This document shows, piece after piece, positions 53,570-61,050 of a stretch of DNA of 64,000 bases (positions are counted from its first letter, which is position 1; every line of letters begins with the position of its first letter). Below the pieces are notes generated by a model that had not been told where the DNA came from, did not search any database, and saw only the letters and a program-made list of their open reading frames with translations. Source of the stretch: VBAU01 sp036005185 (GTDB taxonomy: Bacteria; Bacteroidota; Bacteroidia; Chitinophagales; Chitinophagaceae). Made by a program: the position numbers and the translations under genes. The stretch spans positions 143,329 through 207,328 of the forward strand of contig DASYQS010000024.1 in NCBI GenBank assembly GCA_036005185.1, given 5' to 3'.

Positions 53570-53974
53570 ATGCATACGTATACCAAATTTCAAAACGCCT
53601 GCTTATTTATTTTGCGCATAATTACCGCAGCGATATTTTATGTTGCAGGTTATTATAAATTTCCTTTCTGGTCCAGCGCACCTGAAGGTATATCCTCATT
53701 CTTGTTATTTACTACAAAACTTCTTTCAATTGCCGAACCGCTTGGTGCTACTGCGGTTCTTCTCGGATTTTTGACAAGATGGGCAGCGGCTGGGTTAATC
53801 ATTATCCTGATCGGAGCAATTTATGTGTCACAATTTGTGTATGGAATTGGATTCGTAACTCCAACATCGGCAGGATGGAATTTTCCACTGGCTGTTATGG
53901 CCGGATGTTTAATTCTTGCTGCCTTTGGAGCGGGCAAATGGTCAATTGATCATAAAAGACAAGAGAGAGTTTAA
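53570..53974 (+). CDS. DoxX-family membrane protein
   Basis: 134 residues with four membrane segments. FQNACLFILRIITAAIFYVAGYYKFPFW, LLSIAEPLGATAVLLGFLTRWAAAGLIIILIGA and FPLAVMAGCLILAAFGAGKWSIDH match the DoxX/DoxD-like family. Some members aid thiosulfate or quinone redox, but for most, including this one, the function is unknown. Confidence 0.85.
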   Translation: MHTYTKFQNACLFILRIITAAIFYVAGYYKFPFWSSAPEGISSFLLFTTKLLSIAEPLGATAVLLGFLTRWAAAGLIIILIGAIYVSQFVYGIGFVTPTSAGWNFPLAVMAGCLILAAFGAGKWSIDHKRQERV

Positions 53975-54079
53975 CTCACAATGAATGGGGTCCATAAAAA
54001 ATTTCCAAGCTATTTTAATCCCTTCAATCCCAGAAATACGTTTGAGCCGATGTCAAGTTGTGGACGGTCAATAGCGAAT

Positions 54080-54745
54080 CTACACAACCTTCTTTATCAT
54101 TATCTCAATCCACTCCTTTGTTTCATGGGTGAGTAGTTTTATGATATCTTGTTTGCCGGCTTTGAACGCATGATTCGCTCCTTCTATCTTCACCAATTTG
54201 GCGAGAGGAAGTGATGAACACACCAATTCGATCAAATTCCATGAAGCCAATTCATCTTTTGTTCCTTGTAAAAACAGCATCGGTATTTTCACACCTTTTA
54301 AATGTTCCGCCCTTTCGGTAGAAGGTTTGCCCTGTGGATGCAAGGGAAAGCCATAAAAAATAATTCCCCTTACTGCAGCATCAGAATGAACTGACAAATA
54401 TTGTGAACTCATTCTTCCGCCAAAAGATTTTCCTGCAACAAAAAGAGGAAGTTTGGGAAATAACTCCTTCGCTTTGGAAATAGCCATTTCGATGGTTTTA
54501 TGAGCCACAGCGGGAGGATCGGGTCTTCCTTTTTTATTTTCTGTGAATGGAAAATTAAAACGCATAGTAGCAACGCCTTCTTCTGCTAGTGATTGCGCCA
54601 ATGTTATCATGAAAGAATGATTCATGCCCGCACCTGCTCCATGTGCAAGGGTTATGATGCATTTACTTTTTTCGGGAACAATACATTCTGCTGAAATGTT
54701 ACCAATTGAAGGAGAAATTTCCAGTGGTAAAAATTGTGTTTTCAT
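54080..54745 (-). CDS. Alpha/beta-family hydrolase (KAN L/dienelactone-like)
   Basis: 221 residues from ATG 54745 (MKTQFLPLEIS). Marks: IITLAHGAGAGMNHSFM (oxyanion region), MRFNFPF, FVAGKSFGGRMSSQYL (Ser nucleophile), LQGTKDELASWN (Asp) and IEGANHAFKAGKQD (His). This fits the uncharacterised 'alpha/beta family hydrolase' group. Cytoplasmic; substrate unknown. Confidence 0.9.
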   Translation of the reverse strand: MKTQFLPLEISPSIGNISAECIVPEKSKCIITLAHGAGAGMNHSFMITLAQSLAEEGVATMRFNFPFTENKKGRPDPPAVAHKTIEMAISKAKELFPKLPLFVAGKSFGGRMSSQYLSVHSDAAVRGIIFYGFPLHPQGKPSTERAEHLKGVKIPMLFLQGTKDELASWNLIELVCSSLPLAKLVKIEGANHAFKAGKQDIIKLLTHETKEWIEIMIKKVV

Positions 54746-54952
54746 TAGTTGCTGGTTTAGCAAGATGAAGTTAAGAAGAATGACGAACTAAGATTTCAGT
54801 GCGAACGGATCGTTTTGCTTTATGAACGGTGTTTTTTTACTCAATGTGATAAAGGTTTTTAGAGCCGCAGCGGCCGCTCATCACTGAGTGCTGACACGAT
54901 AAAAAAATCTTATCATAACTTTAAAAATTATTATTATTAAAAACGCTGACTT

Positions 54953-57703
54953 ATGCGAATTCACACCACGTCCAGGAAATTTCTCCTTTTTGTTTTCCTC
55001 TTCATTGCAATAATAACCTCGGCGCAAAATGGAACGGTAACGGGTAAAATAACAGGCGATGGCACTGATCTTGTGGGTGCATCAGTAACTGCAGGTGTTA
55101 GAGGTGTATCAACAAACGCCAATGGCATTTTCACCATTTCACTCAAGCCCGGTAACTATTTAATAACTGTCTCTTATGTTGGCTACAAAAGCGCAACACA
55201 AAGCGTTTCTGTAAAAACGAATGAAACGGTTACTGTTGATTTTAATTTGGAAAGAGGTGGATCACTGAACGAAATCGTGGTGTTGGGCTCACGTTCACGC
55301 AATCCACGAAGCAACACATTGACACCTGTGCCTGTTGATGTTTTTTCTGCGGCTGATTTAGCTGCCACTGGCCAAGTAGAGCTTACGCAGATGATAAATC
55401 TTGTTGCTCCTTCTTTCAACTCTGCACGGCAAACAGTGGCTGATGGAACCGACCATATTGACCCCGCCACGCTTCGTGGTTTAGGCCCCGACCAGGTATT
55501 GGTCTTACTAAACAGCAAACGCAGACATAATACTGCATTGTTAAATGTAAATGGAACAGTAGGTCGTGGCTCTGTGGGCACTGATCTTAATTCAATCCCT
55601 GCTTCGGCTATTGATCATATTGAAGTGTTGCGTGATGGCGCTTCTTCACAATACGGATCTGATGCCATTGCCGGTGTAGTGAACGTGGTATTAAAACGTA
55701 GCAAAGGCACAACCGTTAATGCTCAAATAGGACAGCAGTACAAAGGTGATGGTGATGTTACGCAGCTTGGCATTTACCATGGCTTTAATATTCAGAAAGG
55801 TTATCTCGGCGTTGCTGTTGATTTGCGCTATCGTGGTGCCACCAACAGGGCAGGTGATTATACCGGGCCTGTGTTTGTAAACTGGAATGTAAGTAGAAAC
55901 TCTGGTGAAACTGATGCTGATTACATTACCCGCAGAACCGCTCTTTACAATCGCGACCAGGACTCTATTCGCAAATACAATTTCAATCTTAGCAACAATA
56001 TGGCCATTGGAAATTCTGAAGTTCGCAATGTTACGGGCATGATCAATGGTGGATATAATTTTAATAAAATTGAATTGTACTATACTGCAGGAATTGGATA
56101 CCGCAACGGAAATGCAGCAGGTTTTTACCGTTATCCTTTTCAAACTACACAAGTTATTCCTGAATTGTATCCACTTGGATTTCTTCCTGAAATTCATTCG
56201 GCCATCTGGGATAAATCAATTTTGGCTGGAATAAAATTTGAAACTAATGGATGGGACTGGGACATCAGCAACACATTTGGAGGTAACTCATTTGAGTTTA
56301 CTGTGAAAAAATCAAACAATGCTACACAGTATGCAATGAAAGCATCTGCCCCCACTGAATTCAACTCGGGTAAATTGAGTTTCAATCAAAATACTTTCAA
56401 TGCAGATGTTACAAAAGACCTGAGTGCTGTAATGGGTTTTGAAAGAATGAATGCAGCATTTGGCGCTGAATGGCGAACTGATTTTTATAAAATTACTGCG
56501 GGCGAAGAAGCGTCATGGAAAAATTATGATCCTAACAGTGGTAAAACGGGCGGTGCACAAGTGTTTCCCGGTTTTCAACCAGCCAATGCCGTAAATAAAA
56601 ACAGGACGGTGCTTGGTGCCTATGCTGATTTTGAAGCCGATATTACCAACCGTTTTTTTGCAAACATTGCAGGACGTTTTGAAAATTATAGTGACTTTGG
56701 CTCAAACGTTGCCGGCAAACTGGCCATGCGATATAAAATTACCAATACATTAAGCGTAAGAGGCGCCTTCAGTAATGGATTTCGTGCTCCATCATTACAC
56801 CAGCGATATTTCAGTGCTGTATCCACTTTGTTTGTAAATGTAGGTGGAACATTAACGCCACGACAGGTAGGTACATTCACCAATGAAAGCGATGTGGCAA
56901 AGGCTTTTGGCATTCCATCTTTGGATGCTGAGAAATCTGTAAACGGAAGTTTTGGTATTACTTTCAAACCCATATCAGCTTTTTCATTTACTCTCGATGG
57001 ATACTTTGTCCGCATTACTGATCGCATTGTTTACACTGGTCAATTTTCGCGCAGCAATGCTGTAGTGAATACTATACTTACTCCCTATCCCGATGTGAAT
57101 GCTGCACAATTTTTTACAAATGCGGTGAATACTGAAACAAAAGGAATTGATGCTGTTCTTGCTTATCGCGCAGCAGTTGGAAAGGGAAATCTTGATTTGA
57201 CGTTGGCTGGTAATTTCAACCGCACATTTGTAGTGGGTCCTATTAAGGGCACTGATAAAATTCCCGCGGATCAGTTTGGCAATGTGCTTTTCAGCCGCCA
57301 GGAAAAATCAAGATTAGAAGAATCCCAGCCTCGGAGTAAGATCAGTGCTTCAGGAAATTATAAAATAAGAGATTTTGGCGTTATGCTGCGGTTCACCCGA
57401 TTTGGAGAAGTGTTCACAAAAGATGCAACTGATCCTTTACTGGACGAATCGTTCGGAGCAAAAATCACAACCGACGCAAGCCTATCCTATCGAATTGCAA
57501 AAAAGCTTACGGCTACTATCGGTGCCAACAATTTGTTTGATGTGTATCCTGACAAAATGAAAGTGATTAACTATCCCGTTCCAAACAGTGTAGGTCCTTT
57601 TCGCGATAACGGCAGCTTTGGAAGATTTATTTATAGTCGCAACGCCACGCAGTTTGGCTTCAACGGTGGTTATTATTATCTCAACCTGAGTCTTAATTTG
57701 TAA
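54953..57703 (+). CDS. TonB-dependent receptor
   Basis: 916 residues, full length. Signal peptide (residues 1-24), CarboxypepD_reg-like domain (about 25-105: GTVTGKITGDGTDLVGASVTAG), TonB plug (about 110-235: NEIVVLGSRSRNPRS, VPVDVFSAADLA, ATLRGLGPDQVLVLLNSKRRH, IEVLRDGASSQYGSDAIAGVVNVVLK) and a 22-strand barrel with a C-terminal aromatic strand (YYYLNLSLNL). It transports a siderophore, vitamin or sugar-type ligand across the outer membrane powered by TonB-ExbBD, none of which is encoded nearby. No SusD partner gene follows, so it is not a standard SusCD pair. Confidence 0.93.
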   Translation: MRIHTTSRKFLLFVFLFIAIITSAQNGTVTGKITGDGTDLVGASVTAGVRGVSTNANGIFTISLKPGNYLITVSYVGYKSATQSVSVKTNETVTVDFNLERGGSLNEIVVLGSRSRNPRSNTLTPVPVDVFSAADLAATGQVELTQMINLVAPSFNSARQTVADGTDHIDPATLRGLGPDQVLVLLNSKRRHNTALLNVNGTVGRGSVGTDLNSIPASAIDHIEVLRDGASSQYGSDAIAGVVNVVLKRSKGTTVNAQIGQQYKGDGDVTQLGIYHGFNIQKGYLGVAVDLRYRGATNRAGDYTGPVFVNWNVSRNSGETDADYITRRTALYNRDQDSIRKYNFNLSNNMAIGNSEVRNVTGMINGGYNFNKIELYYTAGIGYRNGNAAGFYRYPFQTTQVIPELYPLGFLPEIHSAIWDKSILAGIKFETNGWDWDISNTFGGNSFEFTVKKSNNATQYAMKASAPTEFNSGKLSFNQNTFNADVTKDLSAVMGFERMNAAFGAEWRTDFYKITAGEEASWKNYDPNSGKTGGAQVFPGFQPANAVNKNRTVLGAYADFEADITNRFFANIAGRFENYSDFGSNVAGKLAMRYKITNTLSVRGAFSNGFRAPSLHQRYFSAVSTLFVNVGGTLTPRQVGTFTNESDVAKAFGIPSLDAEKSVNGSFGITFKPISAFSFTLDGYFVRITDRIVYTGQFSRSNAVVNTILTPYPDVNAAQFFTNAVNTETKGIDAVLAYRAAVGKGNLDLTLAGNFNRTFVVGPIKGTDKIPADQFGNVLFSRQEKSRLEESQPRSKISASGNYKIRDFGVMLRFTRFGEVFTKDATDPLLDESFGAKITTDASLSYRIAKKLTATIGANNLFDVYPDKMKVINYPVPNSVGPFRDNGSFGRFIYSRNATQFGFNGGYYYLNLSLNL

Positions 57704-57723
57704 ATGATACAAATTTAATTTTT

Positions 57724-57753
57724 CAAAGGCGGAGAAGTTTTTCCCCGCCTTTG
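57724..57753 (+). terminator. Terminator after the TonB-dependent receptor
   Basis: Perfect 9-bp stem (CAAAGGCGG / CCGCCTTTG), AT-rich loop, following T-run, about 20 bp after the stop. Confidence 0.85.
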
Positions 57754-57933
57754 CATTTTTAGTTTTCAACGATCTTCTAAATTCAAATCGCTCTCACTAT
57801 ACACACCGATAGTTCAATGAATTGAAGAAACGAGTTCATGAATTGAGGAAGAAGACATTCAGAAACTAATACATCGCTTAAATTTGCGTCTTCTCATTGG
57901 TGGTCGTGTGACTAACCGCATAAATATTCTTTT

Positions 57934-58677
57934 ATGAAAATACTATATGGGCTTTTACTAATAACGTGTTTTGAAAAACTTTACGGGCGTGCAGGCCAGG
58001 ATACCTCGTCTAAAGGGGAGAAATTAAAATGGCATGCAGATTATACCTATACTGTCAACCCTCATGACACAGCATTTGGATTTTACAATTATACCCTGCA
58101 AACGCTTGCGTATTCAAAACAGAACATTGTTATATGGAGCATTCATTTGCCGGAAAGAATGCGGAATCATCCCGCCGGAAGTATTTATAATAAAGTCTAT
58201 GATAGTGACAATTCTCTTAGCCCAAAAAGAGCAGCTCTCAACGAAATCGATGTTAATAAAAGCAAAGAGTTTTTAACCTGCCCTGAATTGATCTCACACC
58301 GGGTAATTGCCATTTCCGATATGACAGGTTTTTTGTTATTGGATAAAGAAAACGGAAAGGTCTTTTACGACATTCCCAATAAAATTTATAAAGAGAATTT
58401 TTATGTTGACGATGGACGTTTCATTATTAATAATAGAAACCTTTCCTGCTCAGGTACTTTAGAACATGGCGCAGGATTTATCTCAGAGTGTGACAGTTAT
58501 TTATTTCATTTCAATGGCTCTGAATTATTCATTTTTAATAAGAACCATCGCTTAATAAAAAGAATAATGTACAATTCAAAAAATCATTTAAGAAAATCGG
58601 GCATTCTCCAAAGAGAAGCATTTTTTCAGTATAAGGATTATACCGTTGAAATAACAGGCCGGGTCTTTGTAAACTAG
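57934..58677 (+). CDS. Exported protein of unknown function
   Basis: 247 residues. N-terminus MKILYGLLLITCFEKLYGRAG looks like a signal peptide. The body is rich in Tyr, Phe and Asn with beta-type strands (WHADYTYTVNPHDTAFGFYNYTL, SDMTGFLLLDKENGKVFYDIPN, YLFHFNGSELFIFNKNHRLIKR) suggestive of a propeller blade-like or all-beta fold. No family I recognise. Stands alone. Confidence 0.65.
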   Translation: MKILYGLLLITCFEKLYGRAGQDTSSKGEKLKWHADYTYTVNPHDTAFGFYNYTLQTLAYSKQNIVIWSIHLPERMRNHPAGSIYNKVYDSDNSLSPKRAALNEIDVNKSKEFLTCPELISHRVIAISDMTGFLLLDKENGKVFYDIPNKIYKENFYVDDGRFIINNRNLSCSGTLEHGAGFISECDSYLFHFNGSELFIFNKNHRLIKRIMYNSKNHLRKSGILQREAFFQYKDYTVEITGRVFVN

Positions 58678-58805
58678 AACGGAAAATAACAACCGTTATA
58701 ATTTTTTACTGTATTCAATGTGAACGAATAGTTAGTGTCTCGGGACGTTGTATATTCTTCGTGATTTGTGTAAAAAAGATCATTGCAGAAAAATATCACT
58801 GCCAC

Positions 58806-59159
58806 TTATTTATATCGTAAACTTCTAATCCTCCCGCTCCAACCCTTCTCAACCATCCAGCGAAGTAAACGAAAACGCAATTTTGATAACCATGGACCAA
58901 TTTTGTTCTTCATAATCCTAAGTACTATTTCAAATACTATATAACCTATCAAGACAGAAGCAATCCATTCAAGATTGCTAAAGGTTTGCTTACTAACCAC
59001 CGTTTTCTTGGCTGTAAGTCCCCAGAGATTATGAATGCTGCGTGTGGTAAAGAAATGAGAAATGAGGCTGCTGGCCCAGAGCCCTATCATAAAACCGGTG
59101 AACCTTCCGATGAATTGTTCTGATAAATAATTAAAAATGGTTTTTCTATCCTTTTTCAT
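58806..59159 (-). CDS. Small membrane protein with a basic C-terminus
   Basis: 117 residues. Two membrane segments (FIGRFTGFMIGLWASSLISHFF, LEWIASVLIGYIVFEIVLRIM) and a strongly basic tail (LRFRLLRWMVEKGWSGRIRSLRYK) that would sit in the cytosol. No family recognised. It lies 450 bp from the metal-responsive regulator on the opposite strand. Confidence 0.6.
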   Translation of the reverse strand: MKKDRKTIFNYLSEQFIGRFTGFMIGLWASSLISHFFTTRSIHNLWGLTAKKTVVSKQTFSNLEWIASVLIGYIVFEIVLRIMKNKIGPWLSKLRFRLLRWMVEKGWSGRIRSLRYK

Positions 59160-59608
59160 AGATTTTGGATTAGGGTTAATAATTAGTTTAAGGATTTTAA
59201 ATCTATCATTATTTTTTCAGCTATGCAAGCTAAAGAAGATAGTTTTATTCACAGACTGCTGCCGTATTTTTACTTCAAACTTTAGATGGGTTGCATTGTG
59301 GGTGTTCAATGGTTTTATAAGATACTTGTTTCGATAGGATATTGTTTACTTTTTTTGTTGTTTCCATTTTTATTGATTTTAGATAATGCCATTATTGACA
59401 GTCAAAATTGCATTCGCATAAGTCATTTTCGAATAGATGATTTACGCAATTGCATGGACAATTTTTTCGTATTGAGAACGTCGCCATTAAAAGTAATATC
59501 GCGTTTACAGATGCCGATCTCATGGCCAATCTTTATTGAATACGGGCAAATTTTTTCCTATAATGTTACCGTTCAATTGTATTTTAGCCATCCCTTCAAC
59601 CAATCTAG
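59160..59608. other. 450-bp gap before the HMA-HTH regulator, possible gene remnant
   Basis: An open frame on the plus strand (59286-59639) overlaps the regulator start in another frame and lacks a recognisable domain, so I do not call it. On the minus strand, 59423-59530 reads GHEIGICKRDITFNGDVLN... and ends QLRKSSIRK before a stop; this faintly resembles the DITL-GD-RLS-ATIRKI stretch of P1B-type metal ATPases. It may be a decayed ATPase fragment or chance. Confidence 0.25.
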
Positions 59609-60184
59609 ATGGCAGAAAAAACAAACAAGCTTTTTATAAAAAATATGGTTTGCCAACGTTGCATCATGACGGTGGAATCTATCTTTAGCGATCTCAACAT
59701 TCCATTCACAAACATCTCTTTGGGTGAAGCAGATCTTTCAAGAGAACTGACCAATGATGAATTGAAGAACATAGAACGAGGTTTAAATAAAGCAGGGTTT
59801 GAATTGATCGAAACTCGGGTAAATCAGGTTATTGAAAATATTAAACAGGCCGTTATGGAATATCTAAACCTCGGCATGGATAATGAAAACCTGAAGTTAT
59901 CTTCTTTTATCACAAAAAAAATTCCATATGATTACAGTTACCTGAGTGATCTTTTTTCTTCTGTTGAAGGGAAAACTATTGAGCAATTTTTTATTCTGCA
60001 ACGAATAGAAAAAGTAAAGGAACTCCTCGTGTATGATCAGCTTTCGCTTACAGAGATATCATACCAAACCGGTTTTAGCAGCGTTCATCATCTATCATCC
60101 CAGTTTAAAAAAGTAACTGGTCTCACACCTTCACATTTTAAAAAAATTGGTGCCGCGAAACGTAAATCACTCGACAGCATCTGA
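59609..60184 (+). CDS. AraC-family regulator with N-terminal HMA-like metal-binding domain
   Basis: 191 residues. Residues 1-75 form an HMA-like fold with the CxxC pair Cys15 and Cys18 (MVCQRCIMTVESIF, SLGEADLSRELTNDELKNIERGLNKAGFELIE). Residues about 85-185 are an AraC-type double helix-turn-helix (NLKLSSFITKKIPYDYSYLSDLFSSVEGKTIEQFFI, KELLVYDQLSLTEISYQTGFSSVHHLSSQFKKVTGLTPSHF). The fusion suggests that the domain senses a soft metal and that the HTH controls nearby genes. A metallothionein-like gene lies 103 bp downstream, the obvious candidate target. This architecture is known in Bacteroidota but has few characterised members. Confidence 0.92.
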   Translation: MAEKTNKLFIKNMVCQRCIMTVESIFSDLNIPFTNISLGEADLSRELTNDELKNIERGLNKAGFELIETRVNQVIENIKQAVMEYLNLGMDNENLKLSSFITKKIPYDYSYLSDLFSSVEGKTIEQFFILQRIEKVKELLVYDQLSLTEISYQTGFSSVHHLSSQFKKVTGLTPSHFKKIGAAKRKSLDSI

Positions 60185-60243
60185 TCCAAAAATTATGTAC
60201 ATCTTTCCCTCAATAGCATAAAGCAGTCGCCTTTATGTGATAG

Positions 60244-60274
60244 TAGTTTTGTGTCGTCAATAATTAATAACGAC
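60244..60274 (+). promoter_or_regulatory. Candidate promoter -7 box and GTCGT...ACGAC palindrome before the metallothionein gene
   Basis: TAGTTTTG (60244-60251) fits TAnnTTTG and lies about 37 bp upstream of the start codon. Directly after it, GTCGT (60253-60257) and ACGAC (60270-60274) form inverted half-sites 12 bp apart. This is a plausible regulator site close to the transcription start; no -33 TTG is seen, as expected for an activator-dependent promoter. Confidence 0.45.
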
Positions 60275-60287
60275 AAAAACATCAATC

Positions 60288-60389
60288 ATGAAAGCAACAA
60301 TTCAAACAGCCAATGACAAATCAAATTGCGATTGCACTATTTGTATGTGTGGTCCTAATTGTACTTGTGGAACTTCATCGGCTAAGTAA
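60288..60389 (+). CDS. 33-residue metallothionein-like peptide
   Basis: ATG 60288 to TAA 60389. The first 12 residues are free of Cys; then NCDCTICMCGPNCTCG places six Cys (14, 16, 19, 21, 25, 27) in CxC and CxxC spacing within 14 residues, followed by TSSAK. This is the pattern of small metallothionein-like metal-binding peptides. It is directly preceded by an HMA-HTH regulator and a promoter-like box, and followed by a strong terminator, which supports a real short gene. It probably binds Cu, Zn or Cd; the metal is not shown. It is too short for many gene finders. Confidence 0.8.
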   Translation: MKATIQTANDKSNCDCTICMCGPNCTCGTSSAK

Positions 60390-60395
60390 ATCAAC

Positions 60396-60420
60396 GGGAG
60401 GCAGAAGCCTCCCCTTTTTT
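60396..60420 (+). terminator. Terminator after the metallothionein-like gene
   Basis: Perfect stem GGGAGGC / GCCTCCC with loop AGAA and a six-base T-run, 7 bp after the stop codon. Confidence 0.9.
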
Positions 60421-60440
60421 AAACTTTTTAAATTTAAGCA

Positions 60441-60572
60441 ATGCAATCAACGACAAGATTTTACCAATTAACTGCAAGCGAATTTGACTGGAAAATTTCA
60501 GATCAAAAAACAATCAAGGCTTGGGGATTTAATGAAAGCCTTCCTGGCGCGGTTAGTGAGTGGGGATTGTAA
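60441..60572 (+). pseudogene. Multicopper oxidase N-terminal remnant
   Basis: ATG 60441 gives 43 residues: MQSTTRFYQLTASEFDWKIS, then DQKTIKAWGFNESLPGAV, then SEWGL and stop. The first 36 residues match the N-terminal strand pattern of bacterial multicopper oxidases (GFNxxLPGPV, normally followed by the first cupredoxin core). The rest of the oxidase is missing, so this looks like a deletion that left the 5' end. It lies just after the metallothionein-like gene, consistent with a former copper-handling locus. Confidence 0.6.
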
Positions 60573-60633
60573 CGTATAGTTTATTGGTGGGAGAGAATCG
60601 CCAAAAAAAGAAAATAATAGAAAAAATAACCAG

Positions 60634-60849
60634 TTAAATTCTTTTTTTTCCTCCCACAACTAGAATGGCAACACCCGCCACTATTATAATGGCTCCCGCA
60701 TAATTTGGCCAAGCAATTGTTTTCTGTTCCTTTTTATTGATTTCAATCGGGCCAGCATCCACTACTTTTTCTTTCTTGGTATATGTAATATTCCCGAACA
60801 CTAACATTAATATACCTGCAACGATAAGAATAATACCTACTGTCTTCAT
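60634..60849 (-). CDS. Small DUF3185-type membrane protein
   Basis: 71 residues from ATG 60849 (MKTVGIILIVAGILMLVFG); a frame to 60915 adds an odd upstream stretch and is not used. Two membrane helices flank a polar segment (NITYTKKEKVVDAGPIEINKKEQKTIAWPNY) and end GAIIIVAGVAILVVGGKKRI, the usual form of DUF3185 proteins. Function unknown. Confidence 0.8.
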   Translation of the reverse strand: MKTVGIILIVAGILMLVFGNITYTKKEKVVDAGPIEINKKEQKTIAWPNYAGAIIIVAGVAILVVGGKKRI

Positions 60850-61050
60850 ATAAATCTTTATGGTAAAGATTATAAAATCGTGCCAGCAATGAAATTGTAA
60901 CGCAGGAAAAAACAAAAGTTATATGTGAAAGTTCAGCAAAATTGTTTATCGTCGCTTGCCGATTATCTGGCTGTTTTAAAATCAATGTAACTATTTAAAC
61001 GATCTTGCAAATGACTGACCCCCTGGATACCATCTTCAATAAACAAATCA

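Noticed and set aside
59286..59639. 117-codon plus-strand frame overlapping the HMA-HTH start
   Set aside because: Composition is uneven, there is no domain, and it runs into the real regulator in another frame; the gap looks like non-coding or decayed DNA.
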